From Mycobacterium sp. SM1 (GTDB lineage: Bacteria > Actinomycetota > Actinomycetes > Mycobacteriales > Mycobacteriaceae): DNA of 64,000 bases. The notes under the pieces were generated by a model. It had not been told where the DNA came from. It saw only the letters and a list, made by a program, of their open reading frames with translations, and did no database searches. Shown here piece by piece: positions 53,349 through 62,413 of this stretch (position 1 is the first letter of the stretch; every line of letters starts with the position of its first letter). The stretch covers positions 930,001 through 994,000 of the forward strand of contig NZ_JAFLNH010000001.1 in NCBI RefSeq assembly GCF_018361265.1. The letters run 5' to 3'. A program made the translations under genes and the position numbers.

Positions 53349-53855
53349 TCAGAGCTTGTAACCGATGGTGCGCAGCAGGTCGTGGCGTTCGGCCGCGTCC
53401 CGATCGCTTTCCACTGCAAGGGGCGTCTCGCCGTCGACAACGGCCGCGATGCCCCGGCCACGCGGCGTCACCGCGACCACGATGTCGACCGGATTCGCGG
53501 TGGCGCAGTAGATCGTGCAAACCTCCGGCACCGCCTTGACCGGGTTGAGGATGTTCACCGGGAACCCCGCACGCAAGAAAATCACGAAACAGTGCCCGGC
53601 CGCGATGGCCAGCGCATTGCGGGTCGCGAGGTGAACCAGCTCGTCGTCGTTGCCGGTGCGGCGAACCAGCCGCGGCCCGGACGCCTCGCAAAACGCCAGC
53701 CCGAACCGCAGGGACGACGCCACCCCAACCATCGCCTCGTGCAGGTCTTCGACCGTTTTGATGAAATGCGCCTGCCCGATGACGACGTTGACGTCGTCCG
53801 GCTTCTCGATGGAAACCACATCCCAGGACAGTGTCCCCGTCACCACGCACCCCAT
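53349..53855 (-). CDS. adenosine-specific kinase family protein (PF04008)
   Basis: This protein of about 168 residues carries the family core VIGQAHFIKTVEDLHEAMVG, GLAFCEASGPRLVRRTGND, GHCFVIFLR, PVNILNPVKAVPEVCTIYCA and the C-terminal LRTIGYKL. An archaeal member was described as an adenosine-specific kinase; the role in bacteria is unclear. The frame begins at 53888; the ATG at 53855 (MGCVVTGTLSWDVV) fits the domain start better. It is single and leftward, next to a universal stress protein gene. Confidence 0.85.
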   Translation of the reverse strand: MGCVVTGTLSWDVVSIEKPDDVNVVIGQAHFIKTVEDLHEAMVGVASSLRFGLAFCEASGPRLVRRTGNDDELVHLATRNALAIAAGHCFVIFLRAGFPVNILNPVKAVPEVCTIYCATANPVDIVVAVTPRGRGIAAVVDGETPLAVESDRDAAERHDLLRTIGYKL

Positions 53856-53920
53856 GCTGCCACCGGCACGGTGCGGCCGGGCGCACACTCACCTATCTGG
53901 CAACGAGCAGCGCCCACCGG

Positions 53921-54373
53921 TCAGTCGGTGGTGTGAACGATCAGCGCATCGGCCTTGGCCGTGCTGGCGACGCCGGCGGGAACCGAGAAAACCCGCGCGA
54001 TGAGCGCGGATCGCGCATCCAGGCCCACATTGCCGACCACCAACAGGTCGGCGTGCACCTCTTCGGCGAGATCCACCAGCGCATGCACCGGGGTCTCCTG
54101 AATCGGCCGCTCCTCGATGTTTTTCGCCCCGGCCGCCTTGGCCCGGTCACGGGCATCGCGCAGGATCGCGTAAATTGGGGCGTTGCCGCGCACCATGTAG
54201 GCCTCGTCTCCGAGGATGTCGGCGGCGCGCAAATCTTCTTTCTGGGGAAGGTACCCCGTCGCAATGATCAGCTTCGCGTCGCACTCGGCGGCAATCTGGC
54301 CCGCCCGGTCGACCGCGCGCAGCGACGACTCGGAGCCGTCGGTCCCGACGACCACAGTCTGGTAAGCCTTCAT
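53921..54373 (-). CDS. universal stress protein (Rv1636-like)
   Basis: This small UspA-fold protein of 150 residues begins MKAYQTVVVGTDGSESSLRA. Its nucleotide-binding motif is LLVVGNVGLDARSALIARVF followed by SVPAGVASTAKADALIVHTT, the G-2x-G-9x-G(S/T) pattern with changes. It resembles Rv1636 (TB15.3), reported to bind cAMP. The start at 54373 follows GGGAGG; the frame to 54397 is an extension. Confidence 0.92.
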   Translation of the reverse strand: MKAYQTVVVGTDGSESSLRAVDRAGQIAAECDAKLIIATGYLPQKEDLRAADILGDEAYMVRGNAPIYAILRDARDRAKAAGAKNIEERPIQETPVHALVDLAEEVHADLLVVGNVGLDARSALIARVFSVPAGVASTAKADALIVHTTD

Positions 54374-54423
54374 CCACCCTCCCGGCCTCGTCTGCATTGC
54401 CCGTTGAAGACACTAGCGCTCCG

Positions 54424-56205
54424 ATGCGGGAGGGCTCGCAAATTCCGCGAACTATAAGCTACCCGTCCGTCCGCGGACCCCAAAAGATCGGCAACGGTGC
54501 CGCGCGAACCCAGCGGGCCACGCACCGTGCGCGCCGCGTCGCCCCGGCGCTGTTGGGGTTGGCCGCCGGTGCGGCGGTGGCACGGCGACGCCGACCCGCT
54601 GGTGCCGGTGTCCGCCGGTCCGGGCCACAACGTGCGAGGAGCGGGTGCAGCGTTTATGGCACAGTCGAAAGTGTGGCGGAGAAATCGACGCGATCGCGCG
54701 GCAGGCATCGCCATCGGGGGGTTGGGCCGGTGGCGCGGGCCCGTCGCGGGCTGGCCCGCGGCGGGATGGCGCTGGTGTCGGTCGCGGCACTGGCGCTGAC
54801 CGGAGTGGGCTGGTGGGTGGCCCACGGTGCGCTGGGTGGGATCACCGTTTCGCAGGCGCTGGGTTCGGACGCCGCGCATTCCAGCGACGACGCCGTGAAC
54901 ATCTTGCTCATTGGGCTGGATTCGCGAAAGGATCAAAACGGCAACCCCCTGCCCTGGTCGATCTTGAAGCACCTGCATGCGGGGGATTCCGATGCGGGCG
55001 GCTACAACACCAACACGTTGATCCTCGTGCACGTGGGGGCCGACGACAAGATGGTCGCCTTCTCGATTCCCCGCGACGACTGGGTGCCCTTCAGCGCGGT
55101 GCCGGGATACCACCACATCAAGATCAAAGAGGCGTACGGGCTCACCAAGCAATACGTCGAGCAAAAGCTGCTGGATCAGGGGGTGAGCGACCAGAAGGAA
55201 CTAGAGACCCGGGGCCGGGAAGCCGGCAGGGCGGCGACAGTACGGGCAGTGCGCAACCTCACCGGCGCTCCGATCGACTATTTCGCGGAGATCAACCTGG
55301 CCGGCTTTTATGACCTGGCCCAGAGCTTGGGCGGTGTACAAGTGTGTCTCAAACACGCCGTTTACGACCCATATTCCGGGGCCGACTTCCCGGCGGGCCG
55401 GCAGACGCTCGATGCCGCGCAGGCGCTGGCGTTCGTCCGGCAGCGCCAGGGATTGGACAACGGCGACTTGGACCGCACCCACCGCCAGCAGGCCTTCTTG
55501 TCCTCGGTCGCGCGGCAACTGCAAGACTCTGGCACCTTCACCGACCTCGGCAAGCTCAAGAGCCTGATGGCGGTGGCGCGCAAAGACGTGGTGCTGTCCG
55601 CGGGCTGGGACGAGAGCCTGTTCCGCAGAATGGGTCGGCTCGCAGGCACCAGCGTGGAGTACCGGACGCTGCCCGTGGTCCGCTACGACACCATCGACGG
55701 TCAAGACGTCAACATCGTCGACCCGGCCGCGATCAAGGCCGAAGTGGCGGCGGCGTTCGGCATCACGCCGCCCACGACCACCACCGTCGCGGCGCCCCAT
55801 CCCTCCGCCATCGTTGATGTGGTCAACGCCGGCAGCACCAGCGGCCTCGCCGCCGCAGTGTCGCGCACGCTGAAGAAAAACGGCTACACCACCGGCCAGG
55901 TCCGCGACCGCCTCTCCGGCGAACCGGCCGCCACCGCAATCGAATACGGGGTGGGCGCGGACGCCGACGCGCGCACCGTGGCGGCGCTGCTGGGAATCGA
56001 CGCCCCCGAGCGTCCAGATTCCGCCGTCAAAGCCGGCCTTGTCGTCGTCCTCGTCGATGACGACTACACCCTCCCCGCTCCGGACGGGGCCTCAGCAGCA
56101 ACGGCGGCTTCCGGCTCCCCGCGCCCACAGCGCCCTGCCACCACCGAGCCCACGCCCGACCGGGGCGCGCCCATCGACGGCGGCGGCGTGCCCTGCGTGA
56201 ACTAG
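54424..56205 (+). CDS. LytR-CpsA-Psr family cell-wall ligase (Rv0822c homologue)
   Basis: LCP proteins attach arabinogalactan or other polymers to peptidoglycan at the outer face of the membrane. A single transmembrane helix (MALVSVAALALTGVGWWVA) is followed by the LCP domain (VNILLIGLDSRKDQNG, NTNTLILVHVG, FSIPRDDW, RQGLDNGDLDRTHRQQAFL). A LytR_C domain (VDVVNAGSTSGLAAAVSRTL) and a proline-rich tail ending VPCVN come next. The N-terminal 100 residues are arginine-rich, and the true start could be near 54673. It resembles Rv0822c. Confidence 0.88.
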   Translation: MREGSQIPRTISYPSVRGPQKIGNGAARTQRATHRARRVAPALLGLAAGAAVARRRRPAGAGVRRSGPQRARSGCSVYGTVESVAEKSTRSRGRHRHRGVGPVARARRGLARGGMALVSVAALALTGVGWWVAHGALGGITVSQALGSDAAHSSDDAVNILLIGLDSRKDQNGNPLPWSILKHLHAGDSDAGGYNTNTLILVHVGADDKMVAFSIPRDDWVPFSAVPGYHHIKIKEAYGLTKQYVEQKLLDQGVSDQKELETRGREAGRAATVRAVRNLTGAPIDYFAEINLAGFYDLAQSLGGVQVCLKHAVYDPYSGADFPAGRQTLDAAQALAFVRQRQGLDNGDLDRTHRQQAFLSSVARQLQDSGTFTDLGKLKSLMAVARKDVVLSAGWDESLFRRMGRLAGTSVEYRTLPVVRYDTIDGQDVNIVDPAAIKAEVAAAFGITPPTTTTVAAPHPSAIVDVVNAGSTSGLAAAVSRTLKKNGYTTGQVRDRLSGEPAATAIEYGVGADADARTVAALLGIDAPERPDSAVKAGLVVVLVDDDYTLPAPDGASAATAASGSPRPQRPATTEPTPDRGAPIDGGGVPCVN

Positions 56206-56250
56206 CCGCTCGACACGATCACGCCGGCGCCCAGCAGAAACGCCGGCGTG

Positions 56251-56286
56251 CCACCACCAAAGGTGGTGCCACTACCAAAGGTGGTG
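56251..56286. repeat. tandem CACCACC-AAA-GGTGGTG hairpins
   Basis: Two adjacent 18-bp units, each a 7-bp stem around AAA, at 56252-56268 (perfect) and 56270-56286 (one mismatch). They follow the LCP stop and precede the dehydrogenase gene. They could act as a transcription terminator or transcript-end stabiliser, although no T-run follows. Confidence 0.6.
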
Positions 56287-56343
56287 CCGTCTTGAGCATC
56301 AGCCGTGCGGCTCACCGGCCGAAAACACGGCATGGTGGACTCT

Positions 56344-57237
56344 ATGGACATCGGATTTATCGGGCTGGGCAACATGGGCCGCGGCATGGCCGCCAACCTG
56401 GTCGCCGCCGGCCATAACGTCACGGTCTATAACCGCACCCCCGGCAAAGCCGACGCCCTGGTCGGGCAGGGCGCCACCCTGGCACGCACCGTAGCCGATG
56501 CTTGTGGCGGTGATGCGGTGGTCACCATGCTGGCCGACGACCGGGCCGTGGAGACTGTGACCTTCGGCGAGCACGGCATCCTCGCGTCGCTGGCGCCGGG
56601 CGCCACCCATGTCTCGTCGAGCACCATCAGCGTCGCGCTCTCCAAGCGCCTGGCTGCAGCGCACGCCGCGACCGGCCGGCACTACGTCGCTGCACCGGTG
56701 TTCGGCCGACCCGAAGCGGCCGCTGCCGCGAAGCTTTTCATCCTCGCTGCGGGTGCCCCGCAGGTCTTGGAAGCGCTGGCCCCGCTGTTCGACGCGATCG
56801 GCCAGCGGACCTTCGTGGTCTCCGAGCACCAGCACACCGCCAACCTGGTAAAGCTTTGCGGCAACTTTCTCATCGCCTCGGCCATCGAGTCCCTCGGCGA
56901 AACGATAGCCCTGGTCACCAAGGCCGGGGTGGACCCGCTGCAGTTCGTCGACATCCTCACCTCGAGCCTGTTCAGCGCCCCGGCCTACCAAACCTACGGG
57001 GAGTTGATCGCGCGCGGGCGGTTCGAACCCGCCGGGTTCGCCGCGGCGCTCGGCCTCAAAGACGTCGAGTTGGCGCTGGCCGCGGCCGAGGAGTTGCGGG
57101 TGCCGCTTCCGGTGGCCAGCCTGCTCCGCGACCGGTTCCTGGCGCTGCTGGCCGCCGAACGGGGGCACCTGGACTGGTCGGCGATCGCCGCGCTGGCCGG
57201 CCGCGACGCAGGAATGGTCGCCGACCGTTTCGCGTGA
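56344..57237 (+). CDS. beta-hydroxyacid dehydrogenase (Rv0770-like)
   Basis: This NAD(P)-dependent enzyme of about 297 residues belongs to the 3-hydroxyisobutyrate/6-phosphogluconate dehydrogenase superfamily. The Rossmann motif GFIGLGNMGRGMAANLVAAG is at residues 4-23, SSSTISVALSKRLA is the substrate loop, and the catalytic Lys is in HTANLVKLCGNFLIAS. The substrate is unknown; a glyoxylate/succinic-semialdehyde reductase activity is one option. The start is 56344 (MDIGF), with 56332 possible. Confidence 0.85.
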   Translation: MDIGFIGLGNMGRGMAANLVAAGHNVTVYNRTPGKADALVGQGATLARTVADACGGDAVVTMLADDRAVETVTFGEHGILASLAPGATHVSSSTISVALSKRLAAAHAATGRHYVAAPVFGRPEAAAAAKLFILAAGAPQVLEALAPLFDAIGQRTFVVSEHQHTANLVKLCGNFLIASAIESLGETIALVTKAGVDPLQFVDILTSSLFSAPAYQTYGELIARGRFEPAGFAAALGLKDVELALAAAEELRVPLPVASLLRDRFLALLAAERGHLDWSAIAALAGRDAGMVADRFA

Positions 57238-57244
57238 GCCGCTG

Positions 57245-57318
57245 CCCGGCCCGCCGCCGTCAGCACCGCACGGCGATCCGTGGTTGCCCCCGGCCCGCCG
57301 CCGTCAGCACCGCACGGC
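57245..57318. repeat. 30-bp direct repeat, period 44
   Basis: CCCGGCCCGCCGCCGTCAGC plus ACCGCACGGC occurs at 57245-57274 and again, identically, at 57289-57318, 14 bases apart. It lies in the leader of the small gene-otsA operon, and the last bases of the first copy overlap nothing coding. Confidence 0.75.
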
Positions 57319-57369
57319 ACACGCCTGGCCATGCGCAGTTCGCCCGGAGTTTCGCCTACAGTTAATGTC

Positions 57370-57534
57370 ATGGCCGCTAAATCTGATCCTGGCGATATCG
57401 GCGACGTGGAACCGATGACCGACAGCGCGGCACGTCAGGCCCGGCGTGTCGTCGCCGCGTACGCCAACGATGCGGATGAGTGCCGGATCTTCTTGGCGAT
57501 GCTTGGCATCGGGCCGTCGAAGCTCGAGACGTAA
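57370..57534 (+). CDS. small conserved protein coupled to otsA (Rv3489-like)
   Basis: This is a 54-residue protein starting [20 protein letters not shown] with a helical core [20 protein letters not shown] and the tail [12 protein letters not shown] small gene (Rv3489) sits in the same place before otsA in M. tuberculosis. Its TAA overlaps the otsA ATG (TAATG), so translation is coupled. The function is unknown. Confidence 0.75.
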   Translation: MAAKSDPGDIGDVEPMTDSAARQARRVVAAYANDADECRIFLAMLGIGPSKLET

Positions 57535-59018
57535 TGCCCTCCGGGGATTCCGGCTTCGTGGTGGTCGCCAACCGGCTGCCGATCGATATGGAGCGGCTTC
57601 CCGATGGCACCACGACCTGGAAACACAGCCCGGGTGGGCTGGTCACCGCGTTAGAGCCGCTGTTGCGCCGGCGGCGCGGAGCCTGGATCGGCTGGCCGGG
57701 CATCATCGACACCGACGTGGACGTCATCGAAGAGCCCCTCGTCGCAGAAGGCCTGCGGCTTCATCCGGTGCGGCTGAGCGCCGAGGACGTCGCCGAGTAC
57801 TACGAGGGTTTCTCCAACGCCACCCTGTGGCCGCTGTATCACGACGTCATCGTCAAGCCGATCTACCACCGGCAATGGTGGGATCGTTATGTCGACGTCA
57901 ACCGCCGGTTCGCCGAAGCCGCCGCGCGCGCTGCCGCCCCGGGTGCGACGGTGTGGGTGCAGGACTACCAGCTGCAGCTGGTCCCCAAAATGCTGCGCAC
58001 GCTGCGGCCCGATGTGACCATCGGTTTCTTTTTGCACATTCCGTTTCCGCCGGTAGAGCTGTTCATGCAGCTGCCGTGGCGGACCGAGATCGTCGAAGGG
58101 CTGCTGGGCGCCGATCTGGTGGGCTTTCATCTGGCGGGCGGCGCGCAGAACTTCGTGATCTTGTCCCGGCGCCTCATCGGCGCGGAGACCTCGCGGGGAG
58201 CGGTCGGTGTGCGGTCGCGCCTGGGTGAGGTGCAACTCGGATCGCGCACCGTGCGCGTCGGTGCCTTCCCCATCTCGATCGACTCCACCGCGCTTGACCG
58301 CAAGGCCCGTGACCGCACCATCCGCCGGCGGGCCCGCGAGATCCGGGCCGAGCTGGGCAATCCCCGCAAGATCATGCTCGGTGTCGACCGGCTCGACTAC
58401 ACCAAAGGCATCGATGTCCGGCTGAAAGCCTTCGCTGAGCTACTCGCCGAGGGTCGCGTGAAACGCGACGACACCGTGCTGGTCCAGCTGGCGACACCGA
58501 GCCGGGAACGCGTGGAGAGCTACCAGCTGCTGCGCAGCGATATCGAACGGCAAGTGGGCCACATCAACGGCGAGTACGGTGAGGTCGGCCATCCGGTGGT
58601 GCACTACATTCACCGGCCGGTCCCCCGCGATGAGCTCATCGCGTTCTTCGTTGCCAGCGACGTCATGCTGGTGACACCGTTTCGCGACGGGATGAACTTG
58701 GTGGCCAAAGAGTATGTCGCCTGCCGCAGCGATCTCGGCGGCGCGCTCGTCCTCAGCGAATTCACCGGGGCCGCAGCCGAACTCAAGCAGGCCTATCTGG
58801 TCAACCCGCATGACTTGGAAGGGGTCAAGGACGCGATCGAGGCGGCGCTTAACCAAACCGCCCAGGCGGGCCGGCACCGCATGCGCGCGCTGCGTCGCCA
58901 GGTGCTCACCCATGACGTGGATCGCTGGGCGCGATCTTTTCTTGATGCGCTCGCCGACGCGCATCCGCCGGGCCCGAGCGGCCGGCCGCGCAGCGCGGCG
59001 GCGTTACCCGAACAGTGA
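57534..59018 (+). CDS. otsA: trehalose-6-phosphate synthase
   Basis: OtsA joins UDP- or ADP-glucose to glucose-6-phosphate in the cytosol, the first step of the OtsAB trehalose route. It is a GT20 glycosyltransferase of 494 residues. [13 protein letters not shown] is the N-terminal loop, with [63 protein letters not shown] and [14 protein letters not shown]. The start at 57534 overlaps the small upstream gene. The last 15 bases overlap the convergent ilvX gene. Confidence 0.96.
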   Translation: MPSGDSGFVVVANRLPIDMERLPDGTTTWKHSPGGLVTALEPLLRRRRGAWIGWPGIIDTDVDVIEEPLVAEGLRLHPVRLSAEDVAEYYEGFSNATLWPLYHDVIVKPIYHRQWWDRYVDVNRRFAEAAARAAAPGATVWVQDYQLQLVPKMLRTLRPDVTIGFFLHIPFPPVELFMQLPWRTEIVEGLLGADLVGFHLAGGAQNFVILSRRLIGAETSRGAVGVRSRLGEVQLGSRTVRVGAFPISIDSTALDRKARDRTIRRRAREIRAELGNPRKIMLGVDRLDYTKGIDVRLKAFAELLAEGRVKRDDTVLVQLATPSRERVESYQLLRSDIERQVGHINGEYGEVGHPVVHYIHRPVPRDELIAFFVASDVMLVTPFRDGMNLVAKEYVACRSDLGGALVLSEFTGAAAELKQAYLVNPHDLEGVKDAIEAALNQTAQAGRHRMRALRRQVLTHDVDRWARSFLDALADAHPPGPSGRPRSAAALPEQ

Positions 59019-60563
59019 GGGCACTGCCGCGTCGATGAGATGCGGCCCGGGTTCGGCGATGGCCGCGCGCAGGGCCTCGGCAAACCCCTCGGCGGTAGTC
59101 ACGCGGCGCCCCGGCACTCCCAGGCCCTCGGAAATCTTGACGAAATCCATTGCGGGATGGGTCAAGTCAAGCATTTCCCGGGCCTTTGGTCCCGGCGTGC
59201 CCTCCGCCCCCACACGCTGCAACTCGAGCCGCAGGATGTCATAGGACCCGTTGTTGAAGATGACGGTGGTGATGTCGAGGTGCTCCCGTGCCTGCGTCCA
59301 CAGCCCGGAGATGGTGTACATCGCCGACCCGTCGGACTCCAGGCACAGCACCGGGCGATCAGGCGCGGCGATCGCCGCGCCGATCGCCGCCGGGATGCCG
59401 TAGCCGATGGCCCCGCCGGTCAAGGTCAACCAGTCATGGGCCGGGGCTCCCGCGGTGGCGTGCGCCAACCGCCGGCCTGAGGTGTTGGACTCGTCGACGA
59501 TGATCGCCCGTTCCGGCAGCAGCGCGCCGATGACGTCGGCCGCCGATTCGGCCGTCAGGCTGCCCGTGGGCAGCTGGGGACGCGACGGCGCGGCAAGCGG
59601 CGCCCCGGTTCCCGGCGCTATCTCCTCGGCGAGGGTGACCAGCGCCTGGGCCGCCCCGGCGTGCTCGGCGAGCACATGAACCTCACAACCCTGCGGAACC
59701 AGGTCACTCGGCTTTCCCGGGTAGGCGAAAAACGACACCGGCGACTTGGCGCCGGCCAGCACGAGGTGCTTGGCGCCCGCAAGTTGCACCGCGACGTCCT
59801 CGCTGAAGTAGGCGAGCCGGCCGACCGTGGGGATGCCGGCGCCGCGCTGCAGCACCGTCGGGAAGGTCTCGCAGTACCAGCGCGTTCCGGTGGCCGCGGC
59901 GATGCGGGCGGCCGCGGTCAACCCGGGCTCGCGGGTGGCATCCCCACCCACCAAGATCACCGTCGGTTCGCCCGATCGCAGCGCCTTGGCCGCGCGGTCC
60001 GTCTCGGCAACCGGCGTCGGCCGCGCGGACACCACCGCGTTCGCGGTCTGTGCGGGCTCGGACCAGGACACGTCCGCGGGGAGGATCAGCGTCGAAATCA
60101 CGTGGCCGGCCCGGCTCGCGGCGACGGCCGCAGCGGCGTCGGACGCTACCTCGGCGACGTCCCCGCTGCGGCGCATCCAGCCCGAGACACTGCCCGCCAG
60201 CGCGTCGATGTCGGATTCCAGTGGGGCGTCATACTTCTTGTGATAGGTGGCGTGGTCGCCGACAATCACCACCATCGGAACTCGGGCACGACGGGCGTTG
60301 TGCAGGTTGGCAAGGCCGTTGCCCAGCCCGGGACCCAGGTGCAACAGCACCGCTGCCGGCCGCTCGGCGATGCGGGCATAGCCGTCGGCCGCGCCGGTGG
60401 CGACGCCTTCGAATAACGCCAGCACCCCGCGCATGCGCGGGACGGCGTCCAGCGCCGCCACGAAGTGCATCTCCGAGGTGCCGGGGTTGGCAAAGCATAC
60501 CTCGACCCCGGCGTCGACCAGCGTGTTGATCAGCGCCCGGGCACCGTTCATGTGCCCATTCAT
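59004..60563 (-). CDS. ilvX: acetolactate-synthase-like TPP enzyme IlvX
   Basis: This 519-residue thiamine-diphosphate enzyme resembles Rv3509c (ilvX). The N-terminal Glu lies in [20 protein letters not shown], and the C-terminal cofactor motif runs from [20 protein letters not shown] to IFNNGSYDI. The sequence is closer to benzoylformate-decarboxylase-type enzymes than to the anabolic IlvB, so acetolactate synthesis is not certain. The start gives [15 protein letters not shown]; two in-frame ATGs are close together. It is single, facing otsA. Confidence 0.86.
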   Translation of the reverse strand: MNGHMNGARALINTLVDAGVEVCFANPGTSEMHFVAALDAVPRMRGVLALFEGVATGAADGYARIAERPAAVLLHLGPGLGNGLANLHNARRARVPMVVIVGDHATYHKKYDAPLESDIDALAGSVSGWMRRSGDVAEVASDAAAAVAASRAGHVISTLILPADVSWSEPAQTANAVVSARPTPVAETDRAAKALRSGEPTVILVGGDATREPGLTAAARIAAATGTRWYCETFPTVLQRGAGIPTVGRLAYFSEDVAVQLAGAKHLVLAGAKSPVSFFAYPGKPSDLVPQGCEVHVLAEHAGAAQALVTLAEEIAPGTGAPLAAPSRPQLPTGSLTAESAADVIGALLPERAIIVDESNTSGRRLAHATAGAPAHDWLTLTGGAIGYGIPAAIGAAIAAPDRPVLCLESDGSAMYTISGLWTQAREHLDITTVIFNNGSYDILRLELQRVGAEGTPGPKAREMLDLTHPAMDFVKISEGLGVPGRRVTTAEGFAEALRAAIAEPGPHLIDAAVPSLFG

Positions 60564-60945
60564 GTGTCCACCTTCCGCTCCCCACGCCGATGATCTGATC
60601 GGCGTTCCTGTGCTGATGGCCGCGGGTGTGCTCGGCGGACCCGGGCCCGTCGAGCCTGCCGGGGGCGCCTACCGGGCGCACGAATATCACAAAATCGGTT
60701 GGCGCACAATAGAATCCTCCAAGACGTGGCGTCGGTCACGCAAAACCGCTGTGCCGGATGCGTGCGTACGTCGACCGTCATCAGCCTCGACTGTAGCCGG
60801 TGGGGGTGTCACGGATGCCGTCCAGGCCGCGCGGCGACACCCAGGCGCCCTTGCCCGTGCCGGTGCCTGCACGGCGTTTTGTAAGGTGGCTTCCGGGGCC
60901 ATCCCCAGGCGCAAGGGCATCGCGATCCCCCGGGAGCGGACAGGC
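60564..60945. other. intergenic stretch, ilvX to the small ORF
   Basis: About 380 bases upstream of the leftward ilvX. Open frames on both strands are rich in Arg and Pro and lack ribosome-binding sites, so I see no gene. It probably carries the ilvX promoter and that of the aminotransferase gene. Confidence 0.5.
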
Positions 60946-61080
60946 ATGGGTATTTCCATCCCGCTGGCAAGCCTGATGGCGATCCTGGTGCTCATGCCGC
61001 ACCTAACCAGTGCCCAACCGCCCGGACCGCCACGAGAGCAGCCGAAAACGACTGGCATCCGAGGGGTTCTGACCACGTGA
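60946..61080 (+). CDS. possible 44-residue membrane or secreted peptide coupled to the aminotransferase gene
   Basis: The ATG at 60946 gives MGISIPLASLMAILVLMPHL followed by TSAQPPGPPREQPKTTGI, a hydrophobic segment and a proline-rich tail. Its TGA overlaps the GTG start of the aminotransferase gene, an arrangement common for real, coupled genes in this window. No homologue is recognised, so it may be chance. Confidence 0.3.
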   Translation: MGISIPLASLMAILVLMPHLTSAQPPGPPREQPKTTGIRGVLTT

Positions 61081-62237
61081 ATGACCACGTCGCGCTGCGC
61101 GCCGGCATCCCCCCGTTCTACGTCATGGACGTGTGGCTGGCGGCAGCCGAACGCCAACGCACCCATGGGGATCTGGTGAACCTGTCCGCGGGCCAGCCCA
61201 GCGCGGGAGCCCCCGAACCGGTGCGAGCCGCCGCAGCGGCCGCTTTGCATCTCAACCAACTGCGTTACACGGTGGCGGTAGGCATTCCCGAGCTGCGCGA
61301 AGCGATCGCCGCGTCCTACCGGGTTCGATACGGGCTACAGGTCGGCGCGGACGAGGTGGTGGTGACGACGGGTTCGTCGGGCGGCTTCCTGCTCACGTTT
61401 CTGGCCTGTTTCGACGCCGGGGACCGAGTCGCGGTTACCAGGCCCGGATACCCTTGTTACCGCAACATTCTCACGGCGCTCGGGTGCGAGGTCGTCGAAA
61501 TCGAATGCGGGCCACAGACCCGATTCCAGCCCACCGTGAGAATGCTCGCCGAACTTGACCCGCCGGTGCAGGGCCTGGTGGTGGCCAGCCCCGCCAATCC
61601 GACCGGGACCGTCATTGCACCCGCCGACCTCGCGGCTATCGCGTCTTGGTGCGAGGCGTCGCAGGTAAGACTGATCAGCGACGAGATCTACCACGGGCTG
61701 GTCTACAACGGCGCGCCGAACACCAGCTGCGCCTGGCAGGCATCGCGAAAAGCCGTGGTGATCAACAGTTTTTCCAAATACTACGCGATGACAGGGTGGC
61801 GTTTGGGCTGGCTGCTGGTGCCGCCGGAATTGCGCCGCGCGGTGGACTGCCTCGCCGGCAACTTCACCATCTGCCCGCCCGTGCTCTCCCAGTACGCCGC
61901 CATCGCGGCGTTCACGCCCCAAGCCGTCGCCGAGACCGACGGGCACCTGCGCCAATACGCGCTCAACCGCGAGCTGCTGCTCGACGGCCTGCGCGGCCTC
62001 GGCATCGACCGGCTGGCACCCACCGACGGCGCGTTCTACGTGTACGCCGATGTCTCGGACTTGACCACAGATTCAATGGCATTCTGTTCGAAGTTATTGG
62101 CCGACACCGGCGTTGCGATCGCGCCCGGCATCGACTTCGACACCGCACATGGCAGCTCATTTGTCCGGTTGTCCTTTGCCGGTCCGACAAGCGATATCGA
62201 GGAAGCGCTGCGCCGCATGGCATCCTGGCTCAGCTAG
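61077..62237 (+). CDS. aspB: class I/II aminotransferase (AspB, Rv3565 homologue)
   Basis: This pyridoxal-phosphate aminotransferase of 386 residues has GSSGGFLLTFLACFDAGD (cofactor phosphate-binding), VASPANPTGTVI, LISDEIYHGLVY and the Schiff-base Lys in INSFSKYYAMTGWRLGW, with the final Arg in GSSFVRLSFAG. It closely follows my memory of Rv3565 (aspB). The natural substrate is unproven. The GTG start at 61077 gives VNDHVALRAGIPPFYVMDVW. Confidence 0.92.
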   Translation: MNDHVALRAGIPPFYVMDVWLAAAERQRTHGDLVNLSAGQPSAGAPEPVRAAAAAALHLNQLRYTVAVGIPELREAIAASYRVRYGLQVGADEVVVTTGSSGGFLLTFLACFDAGDRVAVTRPGYPCYRNILTALGCEVVEIECGPQTRFQPTVRMLAELDPPVQGLVVASPANPTGTVIAPADLAAIASWCEASQVRLISDEIYHGLVYNGAPNTSCAWQASRKAVVINSFSKYYAMTGWRLGWLLVPPELRRAVDCLAGNFTICPPVLSQYAAIAAFTPQAVAETDGHLRQYALNRELLLDGLRGLGIDRLAPTDGAFYVYADVSDLTTDSMAFCSKLLADTGVAIAPGIDFDTAHGSSFVRLSFAGPTSDIEEALRRMASWLS

Positions 62238-62299
62238 GCGCGGTGGCACGCTTTGCCCGGCGTCCAACGCACATGCTATTCGCGTATCCGTCTCGTCTT

Positions 62300-62321
62300 G
62301 GTCACCCGGTGTTTACCCGAA
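62300..62321. promoter_or_regulatory. PHO-box-like direct repeat upstream of pstB
   Basis: Two consecutive 11-base units, GGTCACCCGGT and GTTTACCCGAA, resemble the 11-nt direct-repeat units bound by actinobacterial phosphate-response regulators (core G(T/G)TCACC). They lie about 90 bases before the pstB start, the right place for SenX3-RegX3 or PhoP-type control under phosphate limitation. Confidence 0.5.
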
Positions 62322-62413
62322 GTCCCTAGCGTTAGCCCGCGAGCGGCTGGCGGGGTAGTTGCCCACCCCCCATTGGCAGATCAGTAGGACGTGGGGCTAT
62401 TAGGGAGTAGCAG

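Noticed and set aside
53158..53892. 244-codon minus-strand frame overlapping the adenosine-specific-kinase-family gene
   Set aside because: The neighbouring frame at 53349-53855 carries the conserved family motifs; this one does not, and it runs into the tRNA.
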